Source: Manduca sexta
Lineage: Eukaryota; Arthropoda; Insecta; Lepidoptera; Sphingidae
DNA: 64,000 bases
NCBI RefSeq assembly: GCF_014839805.1
Contig: NC_051141.1
Span: 17,554,777-17,618,776, forward strand
Direction: 5' to 3'
Both the position numbers and the translations under genes were made by a program. Positions 19,229-31,700 of the stretch are shown piece after piece. The notes beneath the pieces were generated by a model. It saw nothing but the letters and a program-made list of their open reading frames with translations. It ran no database searches and was not told the DNA's origin. How positions within the stretch are numbered: the stretch's first letter is position 1; every line of letters begins with the position of its first letter.

Positions 19229-20662
19229 CAATAGGGGACCGGACAGGTATTACCAAAAAATCTGAAATTCAATTTAAAGTAAAGTTTGTAATATTAAAAA
19301 TATTATCTCATATTTGTTTTTGTAAAAGAGTTGTGATTTGTATTTTTAAATCAATAAATAAAATACAATAATTATAATATTTTTAGTCTATTCTTTACGG
19401 CAAATGAAACACCAATCACGGCGCATGACGTCACACGTGGGTAAAATGTAAACAAACAGACGTCATCTGGATGTCATACCTCGTTGTGTTATTTTAATGC
19501 TTTAAAGGTGTTTTTTTGACACAGAACTGCTCTAATAATTAATATTAATTTAAAAGGGACGTTGTTACTATCTTCCAGCTTAATGTTTACAGATTGTTTA
19601 ATCGTTAATCATAATGGACCGCAAAAAATATCGTTGGTGCGTCGTACCTGAATGTAATAATACTTCTATATCTTTACCAAACAAATTATTTATTGATGTA
19701 CCACGAAAAGCAGATATACGAATAAAGTGGTTGCAGTTAGCAAGACGAACCTACGACGGAATGTCTGCAGACTCACCGATTTAGTTCTGTGAGGATCACT
19801 TTGATATAAGTAAATAAAAAAATAGTGTTTCGGTTTAAAATAAATCGATGAATATTTCAATTAATTAAATCATTTGTACACCCAGGGAGGTTATGGTTAT
19901 GAGATGTATTTATTTATGTTTTAGCTGCCACATGAGATGGAATAGAATATTTATTTATATAGAATTCTGGTTGTTACACATTAACCTGAGATTGCCTGAG
20001 ATTAACACGGTCTATGCAGTTTTGCCAGATCATAATTTCTCTTTACCCCAGGATTATTTGGAATTTAAAATTTTACCCTTAAACCAATCATAAATAATTC
20101 GGTACTTTTTTTTCTATATCCTTATCTATGCAGACGCCACTTCTTTCTTCACTTCCACTACAATAATTATTAATTTAATTATCTCATTTTATTAGGAATA
20201 ACTAGCTGTACACGAAAATTGTATTGAATAAAAAATTATAATTGTTTCATGGCCTACAATTTTTGTAGGAAACATCTTTCTCTAAGCTCAATATTTATTA
20301 CAATACCGTGAAACAATAGCTTTAATACCTTAACTCGTAGAATTACCCCAAAAATTACCATAAAAAAAATACCCTGCTGATTCAGTATTACCCTAAATCT
20401 AGGGTAAATAACCCTAATCTGGCATTATTGAACCACTGTTCAAATGACAACACTTGTCAAGTTGCTTTATCCACGTATGACGTCACACGAGACGAAATGA
20501 CATAATGTAGCGTTTGCGCGGGAATTATAGGTATTTAACATTTAGGCATGGTTTTATGTACTTTTTAAGCTTTATTTGTGCAAAATACTATTTTTCTTGG
20601 CTATTTATATCCACAATGATCAATTTAAAACACCTTCTGAAAATTTGTCCGGTCCCCTATTG
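19229..20662. mobile_element. THAP-domain DNA transposon relic with 17-bp terminal inverted repeats
   Basis: A perfect 17-bp inverted repeat: CAATAGGGGACCGGACA at 19229-19245 and its complement at 20646-20662. Inside, at 19614-19817, is a THAP zinc-finger coding remnant. THAP domains occur at the start of P-superfamily transposases, so a P-like element is the best guess. The rest of a transposase is not seen and the 1434-bp length suggests internal deletion. No 8-bp target duplication was found at either end. Confidence 0.7.
19614..19817 (+). pseudogene. THAP zinc-finger remnant of a transposase
   Basis: The frame starts MDRKKYRWCVVPECNNT, then shows VPRKADIRIKWLQLAR, is broken by TAG after DSPI, and continues FCEDHFD before another stop. 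The C-x4-C pair, the tryptophan and the CEDHF (C-x2-H) pair are the THAP (C2CH) signature. It is not functional as read: one in-frame stop before the last ligands and no catalytic region. Confidence 0.75.
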
Positions 20663-21735
20663 TAAGTCGGACAGTCAGGAATGTACAGTCAGCATTTAAA
20701 TCGAAACTTTGTACCATTTGCAAAAGGTACGATGACACTGCACGATAAACGTTAAAATGTGTATAGAAAATTACTTACTCTTTGTTTTTAATATTGTATA
20801 TTTTAATGAACTTTCAAAAGAGGGAGCATGAGTATAGGGACAAGTGTATCATGTGTCGACTCCGACGTTATTCCAGCGTAGGGAGTGTACTGTGCGCACG
20901 ATTAACTATAAATAAATAAATGGTATTGCCATTAACTTGTGTACATATTGCCACATCAAAAATAGACACTATAAAAGTTATTTAAAGTCCAATCTCAATT
21001 GCTGCTTTTAGTTTCATAAGCAAAAAAAGACAAAAAATATTGAGAGTGAAAATTAGAATAAATTTTAGACAACACGCTAACACTTAACTAATTTTACAAA
21101 ATTCATATGACTATCAAAAAAAGAACAAAGTTGAAGAGGTGCTTTCCCTTAACACACAGTTACCTTAATCGTGCGCACTAAATGCATGTATCGGCCGGAT
21201 ATCGCTTTTACCGCGCCTATTCCGATTCTTTCCCTAAATGGACAGCTTAGTTGCTATCTTTTTGCATTCCATTACTGAAATATTTGAGGAATTTGAAAAC
21301 CTATGAGGACATATCACTGCACTATATATATAAATAAGTAGGGTATATAGAAAATATCTCGTATGCGAGAGAATCTGGCAAGATTAGATATTGGAGAAAG
21401 ATGCAAAACTAGTAGGCCGTAAACCATAAGTAAGTTTTTATATATCAATTAACCTAAAAAAACCACCCCTAAAACAAAGACTTTATTAGTTTAGTGCGTA
21501 CCTAATTATGTCAAATCCCAAGATTGCGTAGTCTCTAGTGGAAACTAAACATTAAAAATAATATCTTTCACAGGAAATATTGTTTATAGTTTACTTAGTA
21601 CTGTCAGGATTTGGGAAGGAATTAATACGTAATTCTCCAATGATGCTAACAGCAGTTATTTATCCGAGGACATAAAAATTAAAAATATTTCTCTTAGACT
21701 CTAAAAGAAAGTTAGAAATGTTATCTAAGACTAAG
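20663..21735. other. Intergenic AT-rich sequence
   Basis: Nothing recognised: no coding signal, no clear repeat match within this window. Confidence 0.5.
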
Positions 21736-22110
21736 GGCCGATTTCACAACCTCTAATAAATACTCCTCGTCACATTAACAATTATAAGCCTTACTCATAA
21801 ACTTGTTTTAGCTTTAAGAGGTGATTAAGAATTGCTTAAATAGCTGTCAAAACTTCATCGGTTTCCTAGTTTAAACGTTATTAAGAGGCAAGATGGCGGA
21901 TTGTGACTTACAGCTGATCAAGTTTTGTATTTTAACTAAACATACTTTTGCAAAATTTTTATAAGTAACACTGGAGATAGCTTATTGTATACAAAAATCA
22001 CACTCTTATCTATACTCCAAATAAATTAATGGTAATAAAACGAATATTATCTTCATTACATGATAACTGATAAAAACCTTTAAGTACTTGTTTGTGAAAC
22101 GGGTCGTTAG
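21736..22110. mobile_element. MITE family G (GGGCC..TTTCACAA ends)
   Basis: The left end is GGGCCGATTTCACAACCTCTAA. The right end has CTTGTTTGTGAAACGGGTC inverted. Inner blocks such as ATACTCCTCGTCACAT resemble 36385-36575 (ATGCTACTCGTCACAT) and 12550-12600. Confidence 0.5.
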
Positions 22111-22599
22111 AGGTGAAGAAATATGAACGCAACCTTCTTTCTTTTTCTTCTTAAAACAAAATACTGTACGTACTGGCTTTCATGCTTCAAGTCGTGTAAT
22201 TCCTTATAACTAACTGATATTATATACGATAATTCAGTATTTTATCAAGAGCACTTGAATTAATCTAATTATAATAATTTACGAAATGTTAAATAAGTAC
22301 ATTACAATTCGCACGCCGGACATGTTTTTTAAATTCAATTCTGCGTACAAAGTAACATTTTAAGACACTTAAGTACGCGGCAGATCCGCCTTCAAATGTA
22401 TACGCTTGCGCAGACCTGTGGAAACTTTGGATTCATTCCAAATTCAGTCAGTCCATTACGATTTCGCCCTGGCCTTTCTCATTTATTTCCTATAGTAAGT
22501 CACCGAAGCGTAATAGTTATCAGTATTGTAAGCGCATTTCATGACTATAAAGAACTTTGCAGTTCGTTATGTTACTTTAGGCGGAAGAATACTCAATAA

Positions 22600-22890
22600 A
22601 AAATCAACTCAAAGAGAAATAATACCGCCATATTGATTGCAACGACGCCAGGCTCCAAATCGGTTTGTAAATCCAGAGAAACGTCAGTATAATTCTGATG
22701 ACCGTCGTAGGAGTCACGTCCAGTACTACAAATCATAAAGTCCTCCCATCCTAAGAGGATTCCTTGTCCTTCCTCCGCACTTCCTTTCCCCAGATATTCC
22801 AATTATCCTCCAGATTCCTGCAGTAACTTAGCCGGAGGATTCCAGTATGCCATTCACAGGTTCCCCTGGTGTTGACTGCGGAGTGCTATA
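22600..22890. repeat. Unclassified dispersed repeat
   Basis: GC-richer block with TCCTCCCATCCTAAGAGGATTCC. Similar words occur inverted at 55190-55240 and near 43110-43135, so it is repetitive. The family is not recognised. Confidence 0.4.
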
Positions 22891-23999
22891 CAAATATATA
22901 TGCATGTGTGCAGCCAAAAAATCATGCGAATTCTAACCTCACTGAACGTGCTAATATTTAGTATGGAAGCAGACCGAGACCGAATGATCCACGAATCGTT
23001 CTTATTAATAACTTTCTTCAATCAAGAGTTTTGCGTAACATTCGATCGAGACGAATCGATCGAAACGAGAAAGTGTTTGCATTAAAAACCGTCCAAACTG
23101 AATCAGTTTCTATTTTACATTATTATAGGGAAAATAATGGAATATTCGGACAACTTCCAAAATGAAAGGTGGTACAATCAATTCTCCATAATGTTTGTAC
23201 TTACGTACCGTCACGCCTTGTTCCCTTTCTATGAGTATGCTGATATATAACCCATATCAATGGTGAAGTGTCCGTACAACTTGATTCCTACCAGCTTCCC
23301 AGCTACGTTAGATGTCATGTAACAGGGAGTGATTTTATTACCATTTGCTAGTTCCAGATTCCAGGATGATATTGAGCAAAAAACCCAACATAAGATTCAT
23401 GTGCTGCCCGTGTGCAAGAAATCCTTGACGCCCCCTAGGAGACAATGTGATCTTTAATAAATTTGATGATATTAAATCAAAAGTTATTGTGTAAAGTAAA
23501 GAAGCCGCTCGCCGGCCTTAGCACGGGCGCAGGTTGTTTAGGAGACGCATGTCCCTTTGACGGCGTTGCGAGCGGCGCTCGGCGCTCTCTAACACACTGC
23601 GCCCGTGTACGGGTCACACCCTGCACAATAGGTAAAGCCGTCTCTGATAGTTGTGTCTTCCCGTTCGGCAAATTTCACCTTTCGCCACTGCCTCCGACAT
23701 AACTTCTCGACTTTGTCGCTCATCACATCTTTGTTAATTAACTGCTACTTAGCCAGCTATTGTCGGTCCGACCTACACAGATTGAACTCATTGTCAAAGT
23801 CTTGCAGCCAGTCTTTTGGGTTTCGATTTAATTAAATGTAGAATAGAATAGCTAAAACAATAAAAAATGTGTAGTTGTAAAATGTTCACTACTCAATTAC
23901 CTTGAGCTTTAAAATTTTTGCCGATGACAATATAAAAAGCGGTAGGAAATAGATATATGAGACTGTCACGTGTCCGAGACCAGTGGAAGACTCTGGGAC

Positions 24000-24110
24000 A
24001 GGCCTATACTGTTAAGCAAGACAGACAGATCACCACCATTGCTGAGTAAAAATAATATTGTAAATTATGGTTGTAAATAAAGGCTTTATTATTATTATAC
24101 TAGCCAACGC
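24000..24110 (+). repeat. LINE-like 3' tail
   Basis: GACAGGCCTATACTGTTAAGCAAGACAGACAGA..TTGTAAATAAAGGCTTTATTATTATTATAC looks like a retrotransposon 3' end with a short ATT repeat tail. Confidence 0.4.
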
Positions 24111-24479
24111 AGAGCGACAAATTGCTATTGATACCCCTAACACTCATGTATGAGGTCCACTTTGCACACTTACTATATTTTACATTTCCTATTGCTAGCT
24201 CAGTAAAAAAGATTTCAACGCGTTAACAAGCGCTATAACTGGAGATGAGTGTGCACTGAGCACTGACCTTATTATCACTTTGTTTACACCATATTATAAA
24301 TATTTCATTTATTTTCTTTAAACGGCAAATCAATTGATGTAATTCATTATTTCAATTACATTTTAGACAATTGATGCATAAAATAATCTTATAATAAGTA
24401 GGTAAGAGAATGAGACACAATACTTTAGTAGGATAAAGTGTTGTATGTGCGTATTTCTTTTAAAATATTAAAGCAACTA

Positions 24480-24874
24480 TGTGAAACGCTCACTCGGAAC
24501 CTGCTGTAGTTGAGACGGCACCGAGGCGGCAGTCATCCTACAACACAATTATTCCAACACTTTCCCCGTGTCTAACCACGCGATATATTAAAAATTACCC
24601 ATATGCCTACTAACCTAATAAACGGCTCATTCCGAACACGTACGGAACCTGGAGCGCGTCGTATTCGCTATTCAGTACGCGAAAGCTCCGCAGACGGCGT
24701 GCGCGGGCAGCGGGACGGTGTGGGGGGATGCTACCTGCGCACGCGCACCTGTGCCGCCGCACCGCCTCAGTATATCGTTAGCTGCCGAGTGAATCGCATG
24801 CGCAATGTTCCCCGCTTCGATACTACCGACGCGAGTGTGATAACGGACTTGTATTTTTTTGTGTGAAAATTATC
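24480..24874 (+). promoter_or_regulatory. GC-rich 5' flank/leader of the furrowed-like gene
   Basis: The block at about 24630-24800 is markedly CpG-rich against AT-rich surroundings and lies just upstream of the signal-peptide ATG, as expected of a promoter or 5' untranslated region. It contains upstream AUGs; one frame from 24603 ends at 24866, only 8 nt before the main ATG at 24875. No TATA box was identified and the transcription start was not located. Confidence 0.5.
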
Positions 24875-24914
24875 ATGTTTGTGCTATATTTTTGTGTGGC
24901 GCTGCTGGCCGAAG
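24875..24914 (+). CDS. fw: Furrowed-like exon 1 (signal peptide)
   Basis: ATG at 24875 with A at -3. It encodes MFVLYFCVALLAE plus one base (phase 1). The donor GAAG/GTTGGT is weak. The join to exon 2 completes a glycine and gives the cleavable-looking sequence ALLAEGYAAAT. It was chosen for hydrophobicity, phase and CpG-rich leader; a different first exon is possible. Confidence 0.65.
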
Positions 24915-27900
24915 GTTGGTCCTTATTTCATATATATACTATCGCGACGCGGTGAGAGTGCCCGTGGGCTACTTTTCACTCGGCGAGATTTCTTTTCTTC
25001 ACGCAGTTTTATGTTAATCCGATATTTGGAAATGTTTTATAAATATATTGACTATATTAGAGCCGTCGAAGATACCGGTTGAATATCTATATTAATAATT
25101 TCGCAGCGGACTGCATACAGAAACAGTTGCGGATACAGTTTTTCCAATACTGTCGCATAACTGTTACATTGTACACACGTGCACTAAAATCTTTAGCGGA
25201 CTCGATGACTTGGTCCCCGTGTCGGTTGAGGTGGAGTTGCCGCTCGGTTGGTCCCAAATCGAGGCTAATCTATGGAACATGAGCAAAGGGGGCGACGTCA
25301 TTTATCCGCTTTCTGTCTCAGACATTTGCTTCGGTCTCGACCACTCTCACCTTCGGAGCTGCAGTGTGGTTAACAAGCCGTGGGATGTTCACCGACTAAT
25401 AAGATTATGTAGGGCTGGGGCGGTAGAGATACTGTCAATTATCATGAACACACTAGACCAAGATAGTAACATCTACATCCCACAGCTGCTGCGTAACGTA
25501 TATTCAGGCTTTTCCCCATATATGTTTAGTGAAATTAGACAAGATAAGAACAAATTTTTTGCGCGTTCGATTGTAAGCGCCATTAAAAACTGTTTTAATT
25601 CTACCCTAAACTTAGAATTTCTAAGTAAGTAGTGCCACGCACTGCGTTTTTCATCCTGAGAACTCTCGCAATGTCTACTAATTACACTACCTAAAGTTCG
25701 TTTATGTTGATTAGCAGTAGAAATAGACAAAGCTATAAAACATACAATTTTTTACTACCTTCCATTCCATTTTCCATTATATTATACGTCTACAGTAGAA
25801 CTAACAGACCTTTAATATTATGGGTGCTCTTGGACAGAGGTCATAAATACCTTACTATTCGCCGATAAGCTAAGCTAAGTAAAAAAAGATCAAACTCTGT
25901 TCATCGAATGTATCAATTTTAGTATAAATTATCGATTGATTGATATGAAATGAGACAGAATAACTGATAGATCGAGTAATTAGAGTATAGCGAATTTTTT
26001 CAACATAACCCTACGTTTGTTAGCCTGGAAAGGGCCGGCTTATACAAACACACTGGACTTTATGTAGCTATCTTAAAATGTTATATTTGGCCTAAAATTC
26101 ATATTCGACACATTCAGCCGTTTAGGCCATTATCAGAATGGTAACTAATAATATTAAATATTGCATTAATTTAATTCCAATGCATAATGTCGAAACATAA
26201 TATATTTAATTACTTATATTATTTCATGAATAGTGAGGGTAAAAGACTACGATTTTGCGAATAAAACGTGTTTAGCCAAAAGAGTTCAAATTGACTCATT
26301 GAATAACTTTTTATAAAAAAATTACAAAATAACAAAAAAAAATAGCAACCGGTTATTAATTTAAAATAACACCCATTTTATCTCTAAAAGTGACATAATT
26401 AACAGAGAAATAAGGGACCCGATTTTAAAAAGTAAGTCGGTTAATAAATATAACATTTAAACAAAATGGAGTCCGGAACGAAACTAATTTAGAATTACCC
26501 ACATAATTTCATTAAAAGTGAATTTGAAAAGCATATTAAGAGAAAATGAAGTAAACTGATTTGATAGTTATTATAGTCGTTGATACTCTTAAATTTTATT
26601 ATATTACTTCTAGTTGGCGCCGAATTACTGATTTTCGAAACTTAATTTTAAGAGGTTTATTTGAAGGGCGATTCGGAAAAAGTTTTTTTTTTTACTGCTT
26701 TGAATGACGAGACGAGTTTGCCATTCGCCTGATGGCAAGCGATACGACCTCCCATAAACAGTAGAAACACCATCCAACACCTTGAATTACAAAGTATTGT
26801 TTGCTATTTCACTGCGCTCGCCATCCTGAGATATGAGATGTTAAGTGTTATTATGTCCAGTACTTACACTAGCTACCATGTCCTTCAAACCGGTACACAA
26901 CAGTGACTATACACTACTGCATGGCGGCAGAAATAGACACTGCGGTGCTAACTACCCATGCGGACTCACACATTTAAGAGAGTAACCAGTAAAATTGTGA
27001 TAAATATCGATTTGACAAGCATGAATGAATAACGGATATATAGAATATATTTTAGTATTTATTTCAATAATGAAAGTTGCGTGCAACGGATATGTATGTC
27101 TAACTTGAGGTATAGGTCTCATGCGAATTTTGGCCGGAAACACTTTTTATTTATATAACAACTATTATGTTTCATTTCATCGTTCTATACGTAGCCATTT
27201 TGGACATTTTGTTATTGAATTAAATTATATTTGTCTACACCTCTGCTAACGCTGTGCCAAAAATCGTTAAAAAATAACAAATATTTTCGCCAAAAATGCT
27301 TTTAGTTTTCTGATTTTTAATTATAGTTTAGTGCGACTGCAAGTCTATTTCTGACTGAAAGTATGATATTCCCGCTCCGAAAAATTCTCTTCGTACTAGT
27401 TAAAAGTGGCCTTAGGGCCTGTATTTTTTCGATACTAAATTTCATGTATATTTAATATCTCATATATATTTAAAATCAGCACGTTTTTCTATGTTTTTTT
27501 AAAGTAGTAAATTTCTTTCGAAAGTAAATGTCGCTTAATTCAATTACCGTGTCAACCATCGATATATAAACACAATATCAAAATGAACCCGTTTAAGAAT
27601 TGTTACCCCTATGTCGAACCTACCCTGCTTTCGCGTACTACGTTGCTATATACTAACTATACATTAATGAAATATACACGTAAATTAACGTCTCAATTTT
27701 TCAACAAGCACGTTCGTTACAATCAGATAATATTGCCACCTGTCATTATTCCCCCTCGGAGGGTGTTCAACCCCTGTGCACCGGAAGTGATAGCCGCATC
27801 CGGGTTTATGTTTTTTGGGCAATTACAAGACCCTAATATTTGATTATTATAAGTCTTACAATCCTAGTATTATACATGCGAAAGTTCGTGAAAATATGCA

Positions 27901-28724
27901 TGTTAGAAGTGAATGCGGGAACAGCTGAACGGAATTGGATGAAATTTGACACGCGGATAGGATATCTCCTAGATGACATAAGGTACATCTTGTCTCGATA
28001 ATTTGCTTCCATGGGAATACTGGGATTTTCTAACAAAAGGAATTAGCGTAGTGCACGTGGCTTTATAATTACTACAGTATTTTACATTATATTGAAATGG
28101 CATACAAAGTTGCATGAATTAGAAAGGTTTTTATATTTTTATTGGACAGTATTATGCATTCAATTGTTTTAAGTAATATTTTTAATAATTTCCAGTTGTA
28201 TCAGGATTCAGTAAATATTTGTAACAAAGTTTTTTTTTTAATGGTTATTTATTACGGATTTGTCGACGGTTAGATAATTATTATACATTAAATAACTTTG
28301 CAATCTTTAAATGCATTTTACATATTTTTTTAAATTATGGCTTGGTTATGTTATTGGCTTGCGTATTCAGAACAATACAACAACAAAAAATATTTATCAA
28401 CTAGATAATAACAACTACGGATAATAAATACTTACCTAATAATTTTCAATTTTATTATTTAATTTGAACACTGTTGGACACTATCGTATTACACCCTGTA
28501 TATTAATGCGTGAAGAAAAAACATTGTACTCGTTTTTAAGCACATTGCTCACGGAAGTGCGTGAGATTCAACATTATATAAAAGTTCATATTCAGCAGAA
28601 AAAAAAGGTAAAATTTATGTATAACATGTGTTACAAAAATAATTAACTCCACGATTGAATATCGATCACTAGACGACAACTAGATTTATTTAATATTATC
28701 TTTATTGTAAAGGTTTTTTTTTAC

Positions 28725-28788
<64 letters not shown>

Positions 28789-31700
28789 TATATAAATGTA
28801 AAAAAACCTTTACAATAATATATGAATATATATACATTCTCTTAAAAATACAAAAAAATGAATGACCCTCCGATGGCGAAGCTCAAGACCAAAGCCACCA
28901 GCAATTAAGGATTCAAAGTGAGGAATCTCCTCACAATTTAATATTATAATTATGTTATTTGAAATCCATAATATAAGTATAACACATCATATAACACTCC
29001 CATGCGATCATCATGAACGAAATCCATTATTGAAGAATGTGCGCCTCAAAAAGGCGCTCGTGTCCCGGTGCGCGGAGGAATGCGTCTGCGCACCCGGTGA
29101 TCCGGCACAAAAACATTACCGGGAATTTACCGTGATCTTCGTGTGGTATGAGCATAGTTTTCGAAACTCCACTAAATATATTTATTGCATACGCTATATA
29201 AAATATTATAGGTTTGTTCATATTGGAGTTATAAGGAGAAATTGTCGCTTTATTTCTGTCTTTGTGAAGAAAATACTGTTGTGAAAAATAAGGTAGATAG
29301 GTACAATTGACGGTATTAGTGCGTATTTTTCATGGCTTAATTTGCTTGGCTTTAAGATTACGGCAAAAAGCAGGCCACTGTTATGTGAAAATAAAAACGG
29401 ACAATACGCATTTTATTATAAGCTTTATTAGTATAAAAATAAAGTTGCAAGATTAGAAATGAATACGCGTTAAGAAATAAGAAACCTCACAAGTGCAAGT
29501 CGTTGGACATGAGGTTCCTATAACACTACGCAGTGGAATAAGTCATACATAGTGGGATATTTTTTGTATTTATTATAGTGAAATCACACTTTTTCCCCGT
29601 CGCATTATTTTAAATTATTGGCGTCTTTTTACGAACACGACAGAGTGACTCCACTGCACCTGATAAGTGGAGAAGGGTCAAAATAAAGTGTGATTACACC
29701 TCACCAGTCGACACAATTATGCCGGCCATTTTTTATATATAATTTACGGTTCAAATGCGGCTATGAAATGTTCAAATGTACACACTATGCCGTGAACAAC
29801 ATAAGATCCCAGTTTTCATTCGCACTTTAGGTACAAAATCCTAAAAACATAAACTACAGTAGAAATAAACAGTAATTTTCCTTCTGAATGAACATAAATT
29901 GTCTTCATAACATTTCAAACTCGTTATGAAACCGGAAAATTTTCCCAAAATTGTCCGTCGTCGCTTAAATTCACAGTCATTTAGTGAAAGTCGCTTAGAC
30001 ATTATGCGACACCGTTGCAAGTACATTATTCGACATTTTGTCGTGTTCGAGTGTGCAAGTGCCGTTTTGTTAGATATTAACATCGTTAGCAATGACGTTG
30101 TCCTTATTTCGAGAACAATATTCAAATAACTTACTGCAGTTTAAATTTACGAGTGAAATAACATGTTAAAGTATTGTCTGGGTCTTTCCATTGAGTTTTG
30201 TATTAAGATAAATGAGTGTACAGATTTGTTTGCGATATCTTCTTTCGACGATAAATGAGTGGTCGTCCTCAACACGGCTGGCTTCTAAAATGAGAGTCCG
30301 TCGATTGTTGCTGGCAGAAGTAGCAGATTCCTCTCATTGACTTATTAGTGTATTTACATATTTACTTATTTTTATATATGTATATATATATATATATACA
30401 TATGTATTTTTTTTATATATTTATATATGCGAGTATGTTGTTATTACATTTGTTTATTATTACTCCTGGTATTTGTTTTTCACTTTCTTTTATTATACAC
30501 CTACCTCCGTCCTCTCTACACCACCCCAAGGTTGACTGGGAGAGAAGGCCCATGGCATTAAGTCCGCCTGTATACCATTGTACAAAGTGTTAATAAATAA
30601 TAAATAAAAATAATTAGAAGTCGAAATATATACTTGCTAGCGGTAAACGGGATCGATTTCGCAAACTTTAAGTCTGCAATCATTTCTGCAACTAAACCAT
30701 CGCCACTCATGGAGAGATTTTTTATAATTAAGAGGTTATATCATCAGGTTTAGTATTATTAATGGAACATTTTATACAATGAATATAAGTATGATAGTGG
30801 TAAGCAGAGATCATAAACAAAGAACACGCAAGCGGCCTGAATAGCGCATCGCCTTTTGAGCAACTTCCCTTTGAATTTGCCGCGAACGCAACACGACCTT
30901 TGCGGATGGATGTATACAAGGTTGATTATTGTCTGTTGCAATTATTTGTGAGAGCCTATAACATTCAGGAAAAGTGTTTAACCATAGACAAAATGGCCTG
31001 AGCAATACCGACACTTAGCGGTATAATTATAACAGCCTTGTATTATATACGCATACGGGCTTCCTCTACTATTGAGAGTGTGTAGGCCTAGTATGGGTTG
31101 GCAGACTTCACATATCCTAGAGGTTCCTTTGGTGAATTCTTGGTTATATAACCTACATACCTTCCTCACGATGTTTTCCTTCACCGTTAAAGCGAACGAC
31201 AATTGAGAAACAAATACATACGTAACTGTGAAGTTAGAGATGTGCGCCGTTGGGTTTTCAACCTGGAGCAAACCGTTCTACACCCATCTAGGCTATCGTG
31301 CACTTGGATTTAGAAAGAGATAAAGTGATTGTGCGGCCTTGTCTTTTGTAGATCTGTAATGACGAAGGCGTATGTGAAGAACATATCCGCCCCTGCTACT
31401 CTAGTATGTTGATTAAGTGATTAAGTTTTCTAGAGCAAAACAAACCAACAAAACAACTATTGGTTGCGTATTTACCTCTGATGTCTCGCGCTTTTCTGCC
31501 AGCTGGAACGCGCATTCCACAATTACGACTATCGTTTTAACTGGCTTAATAGAATAATTATTAATTTATGTGTATATATATGATTATATTAACTAATGCC
31601 TTGTACAATATTTAAAATACCAAAATTAGACGTGGCATCATGGGCGCCGGAAGAGGCACAGTAGGGTGCACTTACACGCTCCTGTGATGAAATAAGTCCC

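Noticed and set aside
22593..22802. 69-codon minus frame (GILLGWEDFMICSTG)
   Set aside because: Falls in a dispersed repeat with relatives near 43110 and 55200.
23463..23702. 79-codon frame with GC-rich core
   Set aside because: Contains a GC-rich block and a CAGTGGCG-MITE end (CTTTCGCCACTG); no protein signature.
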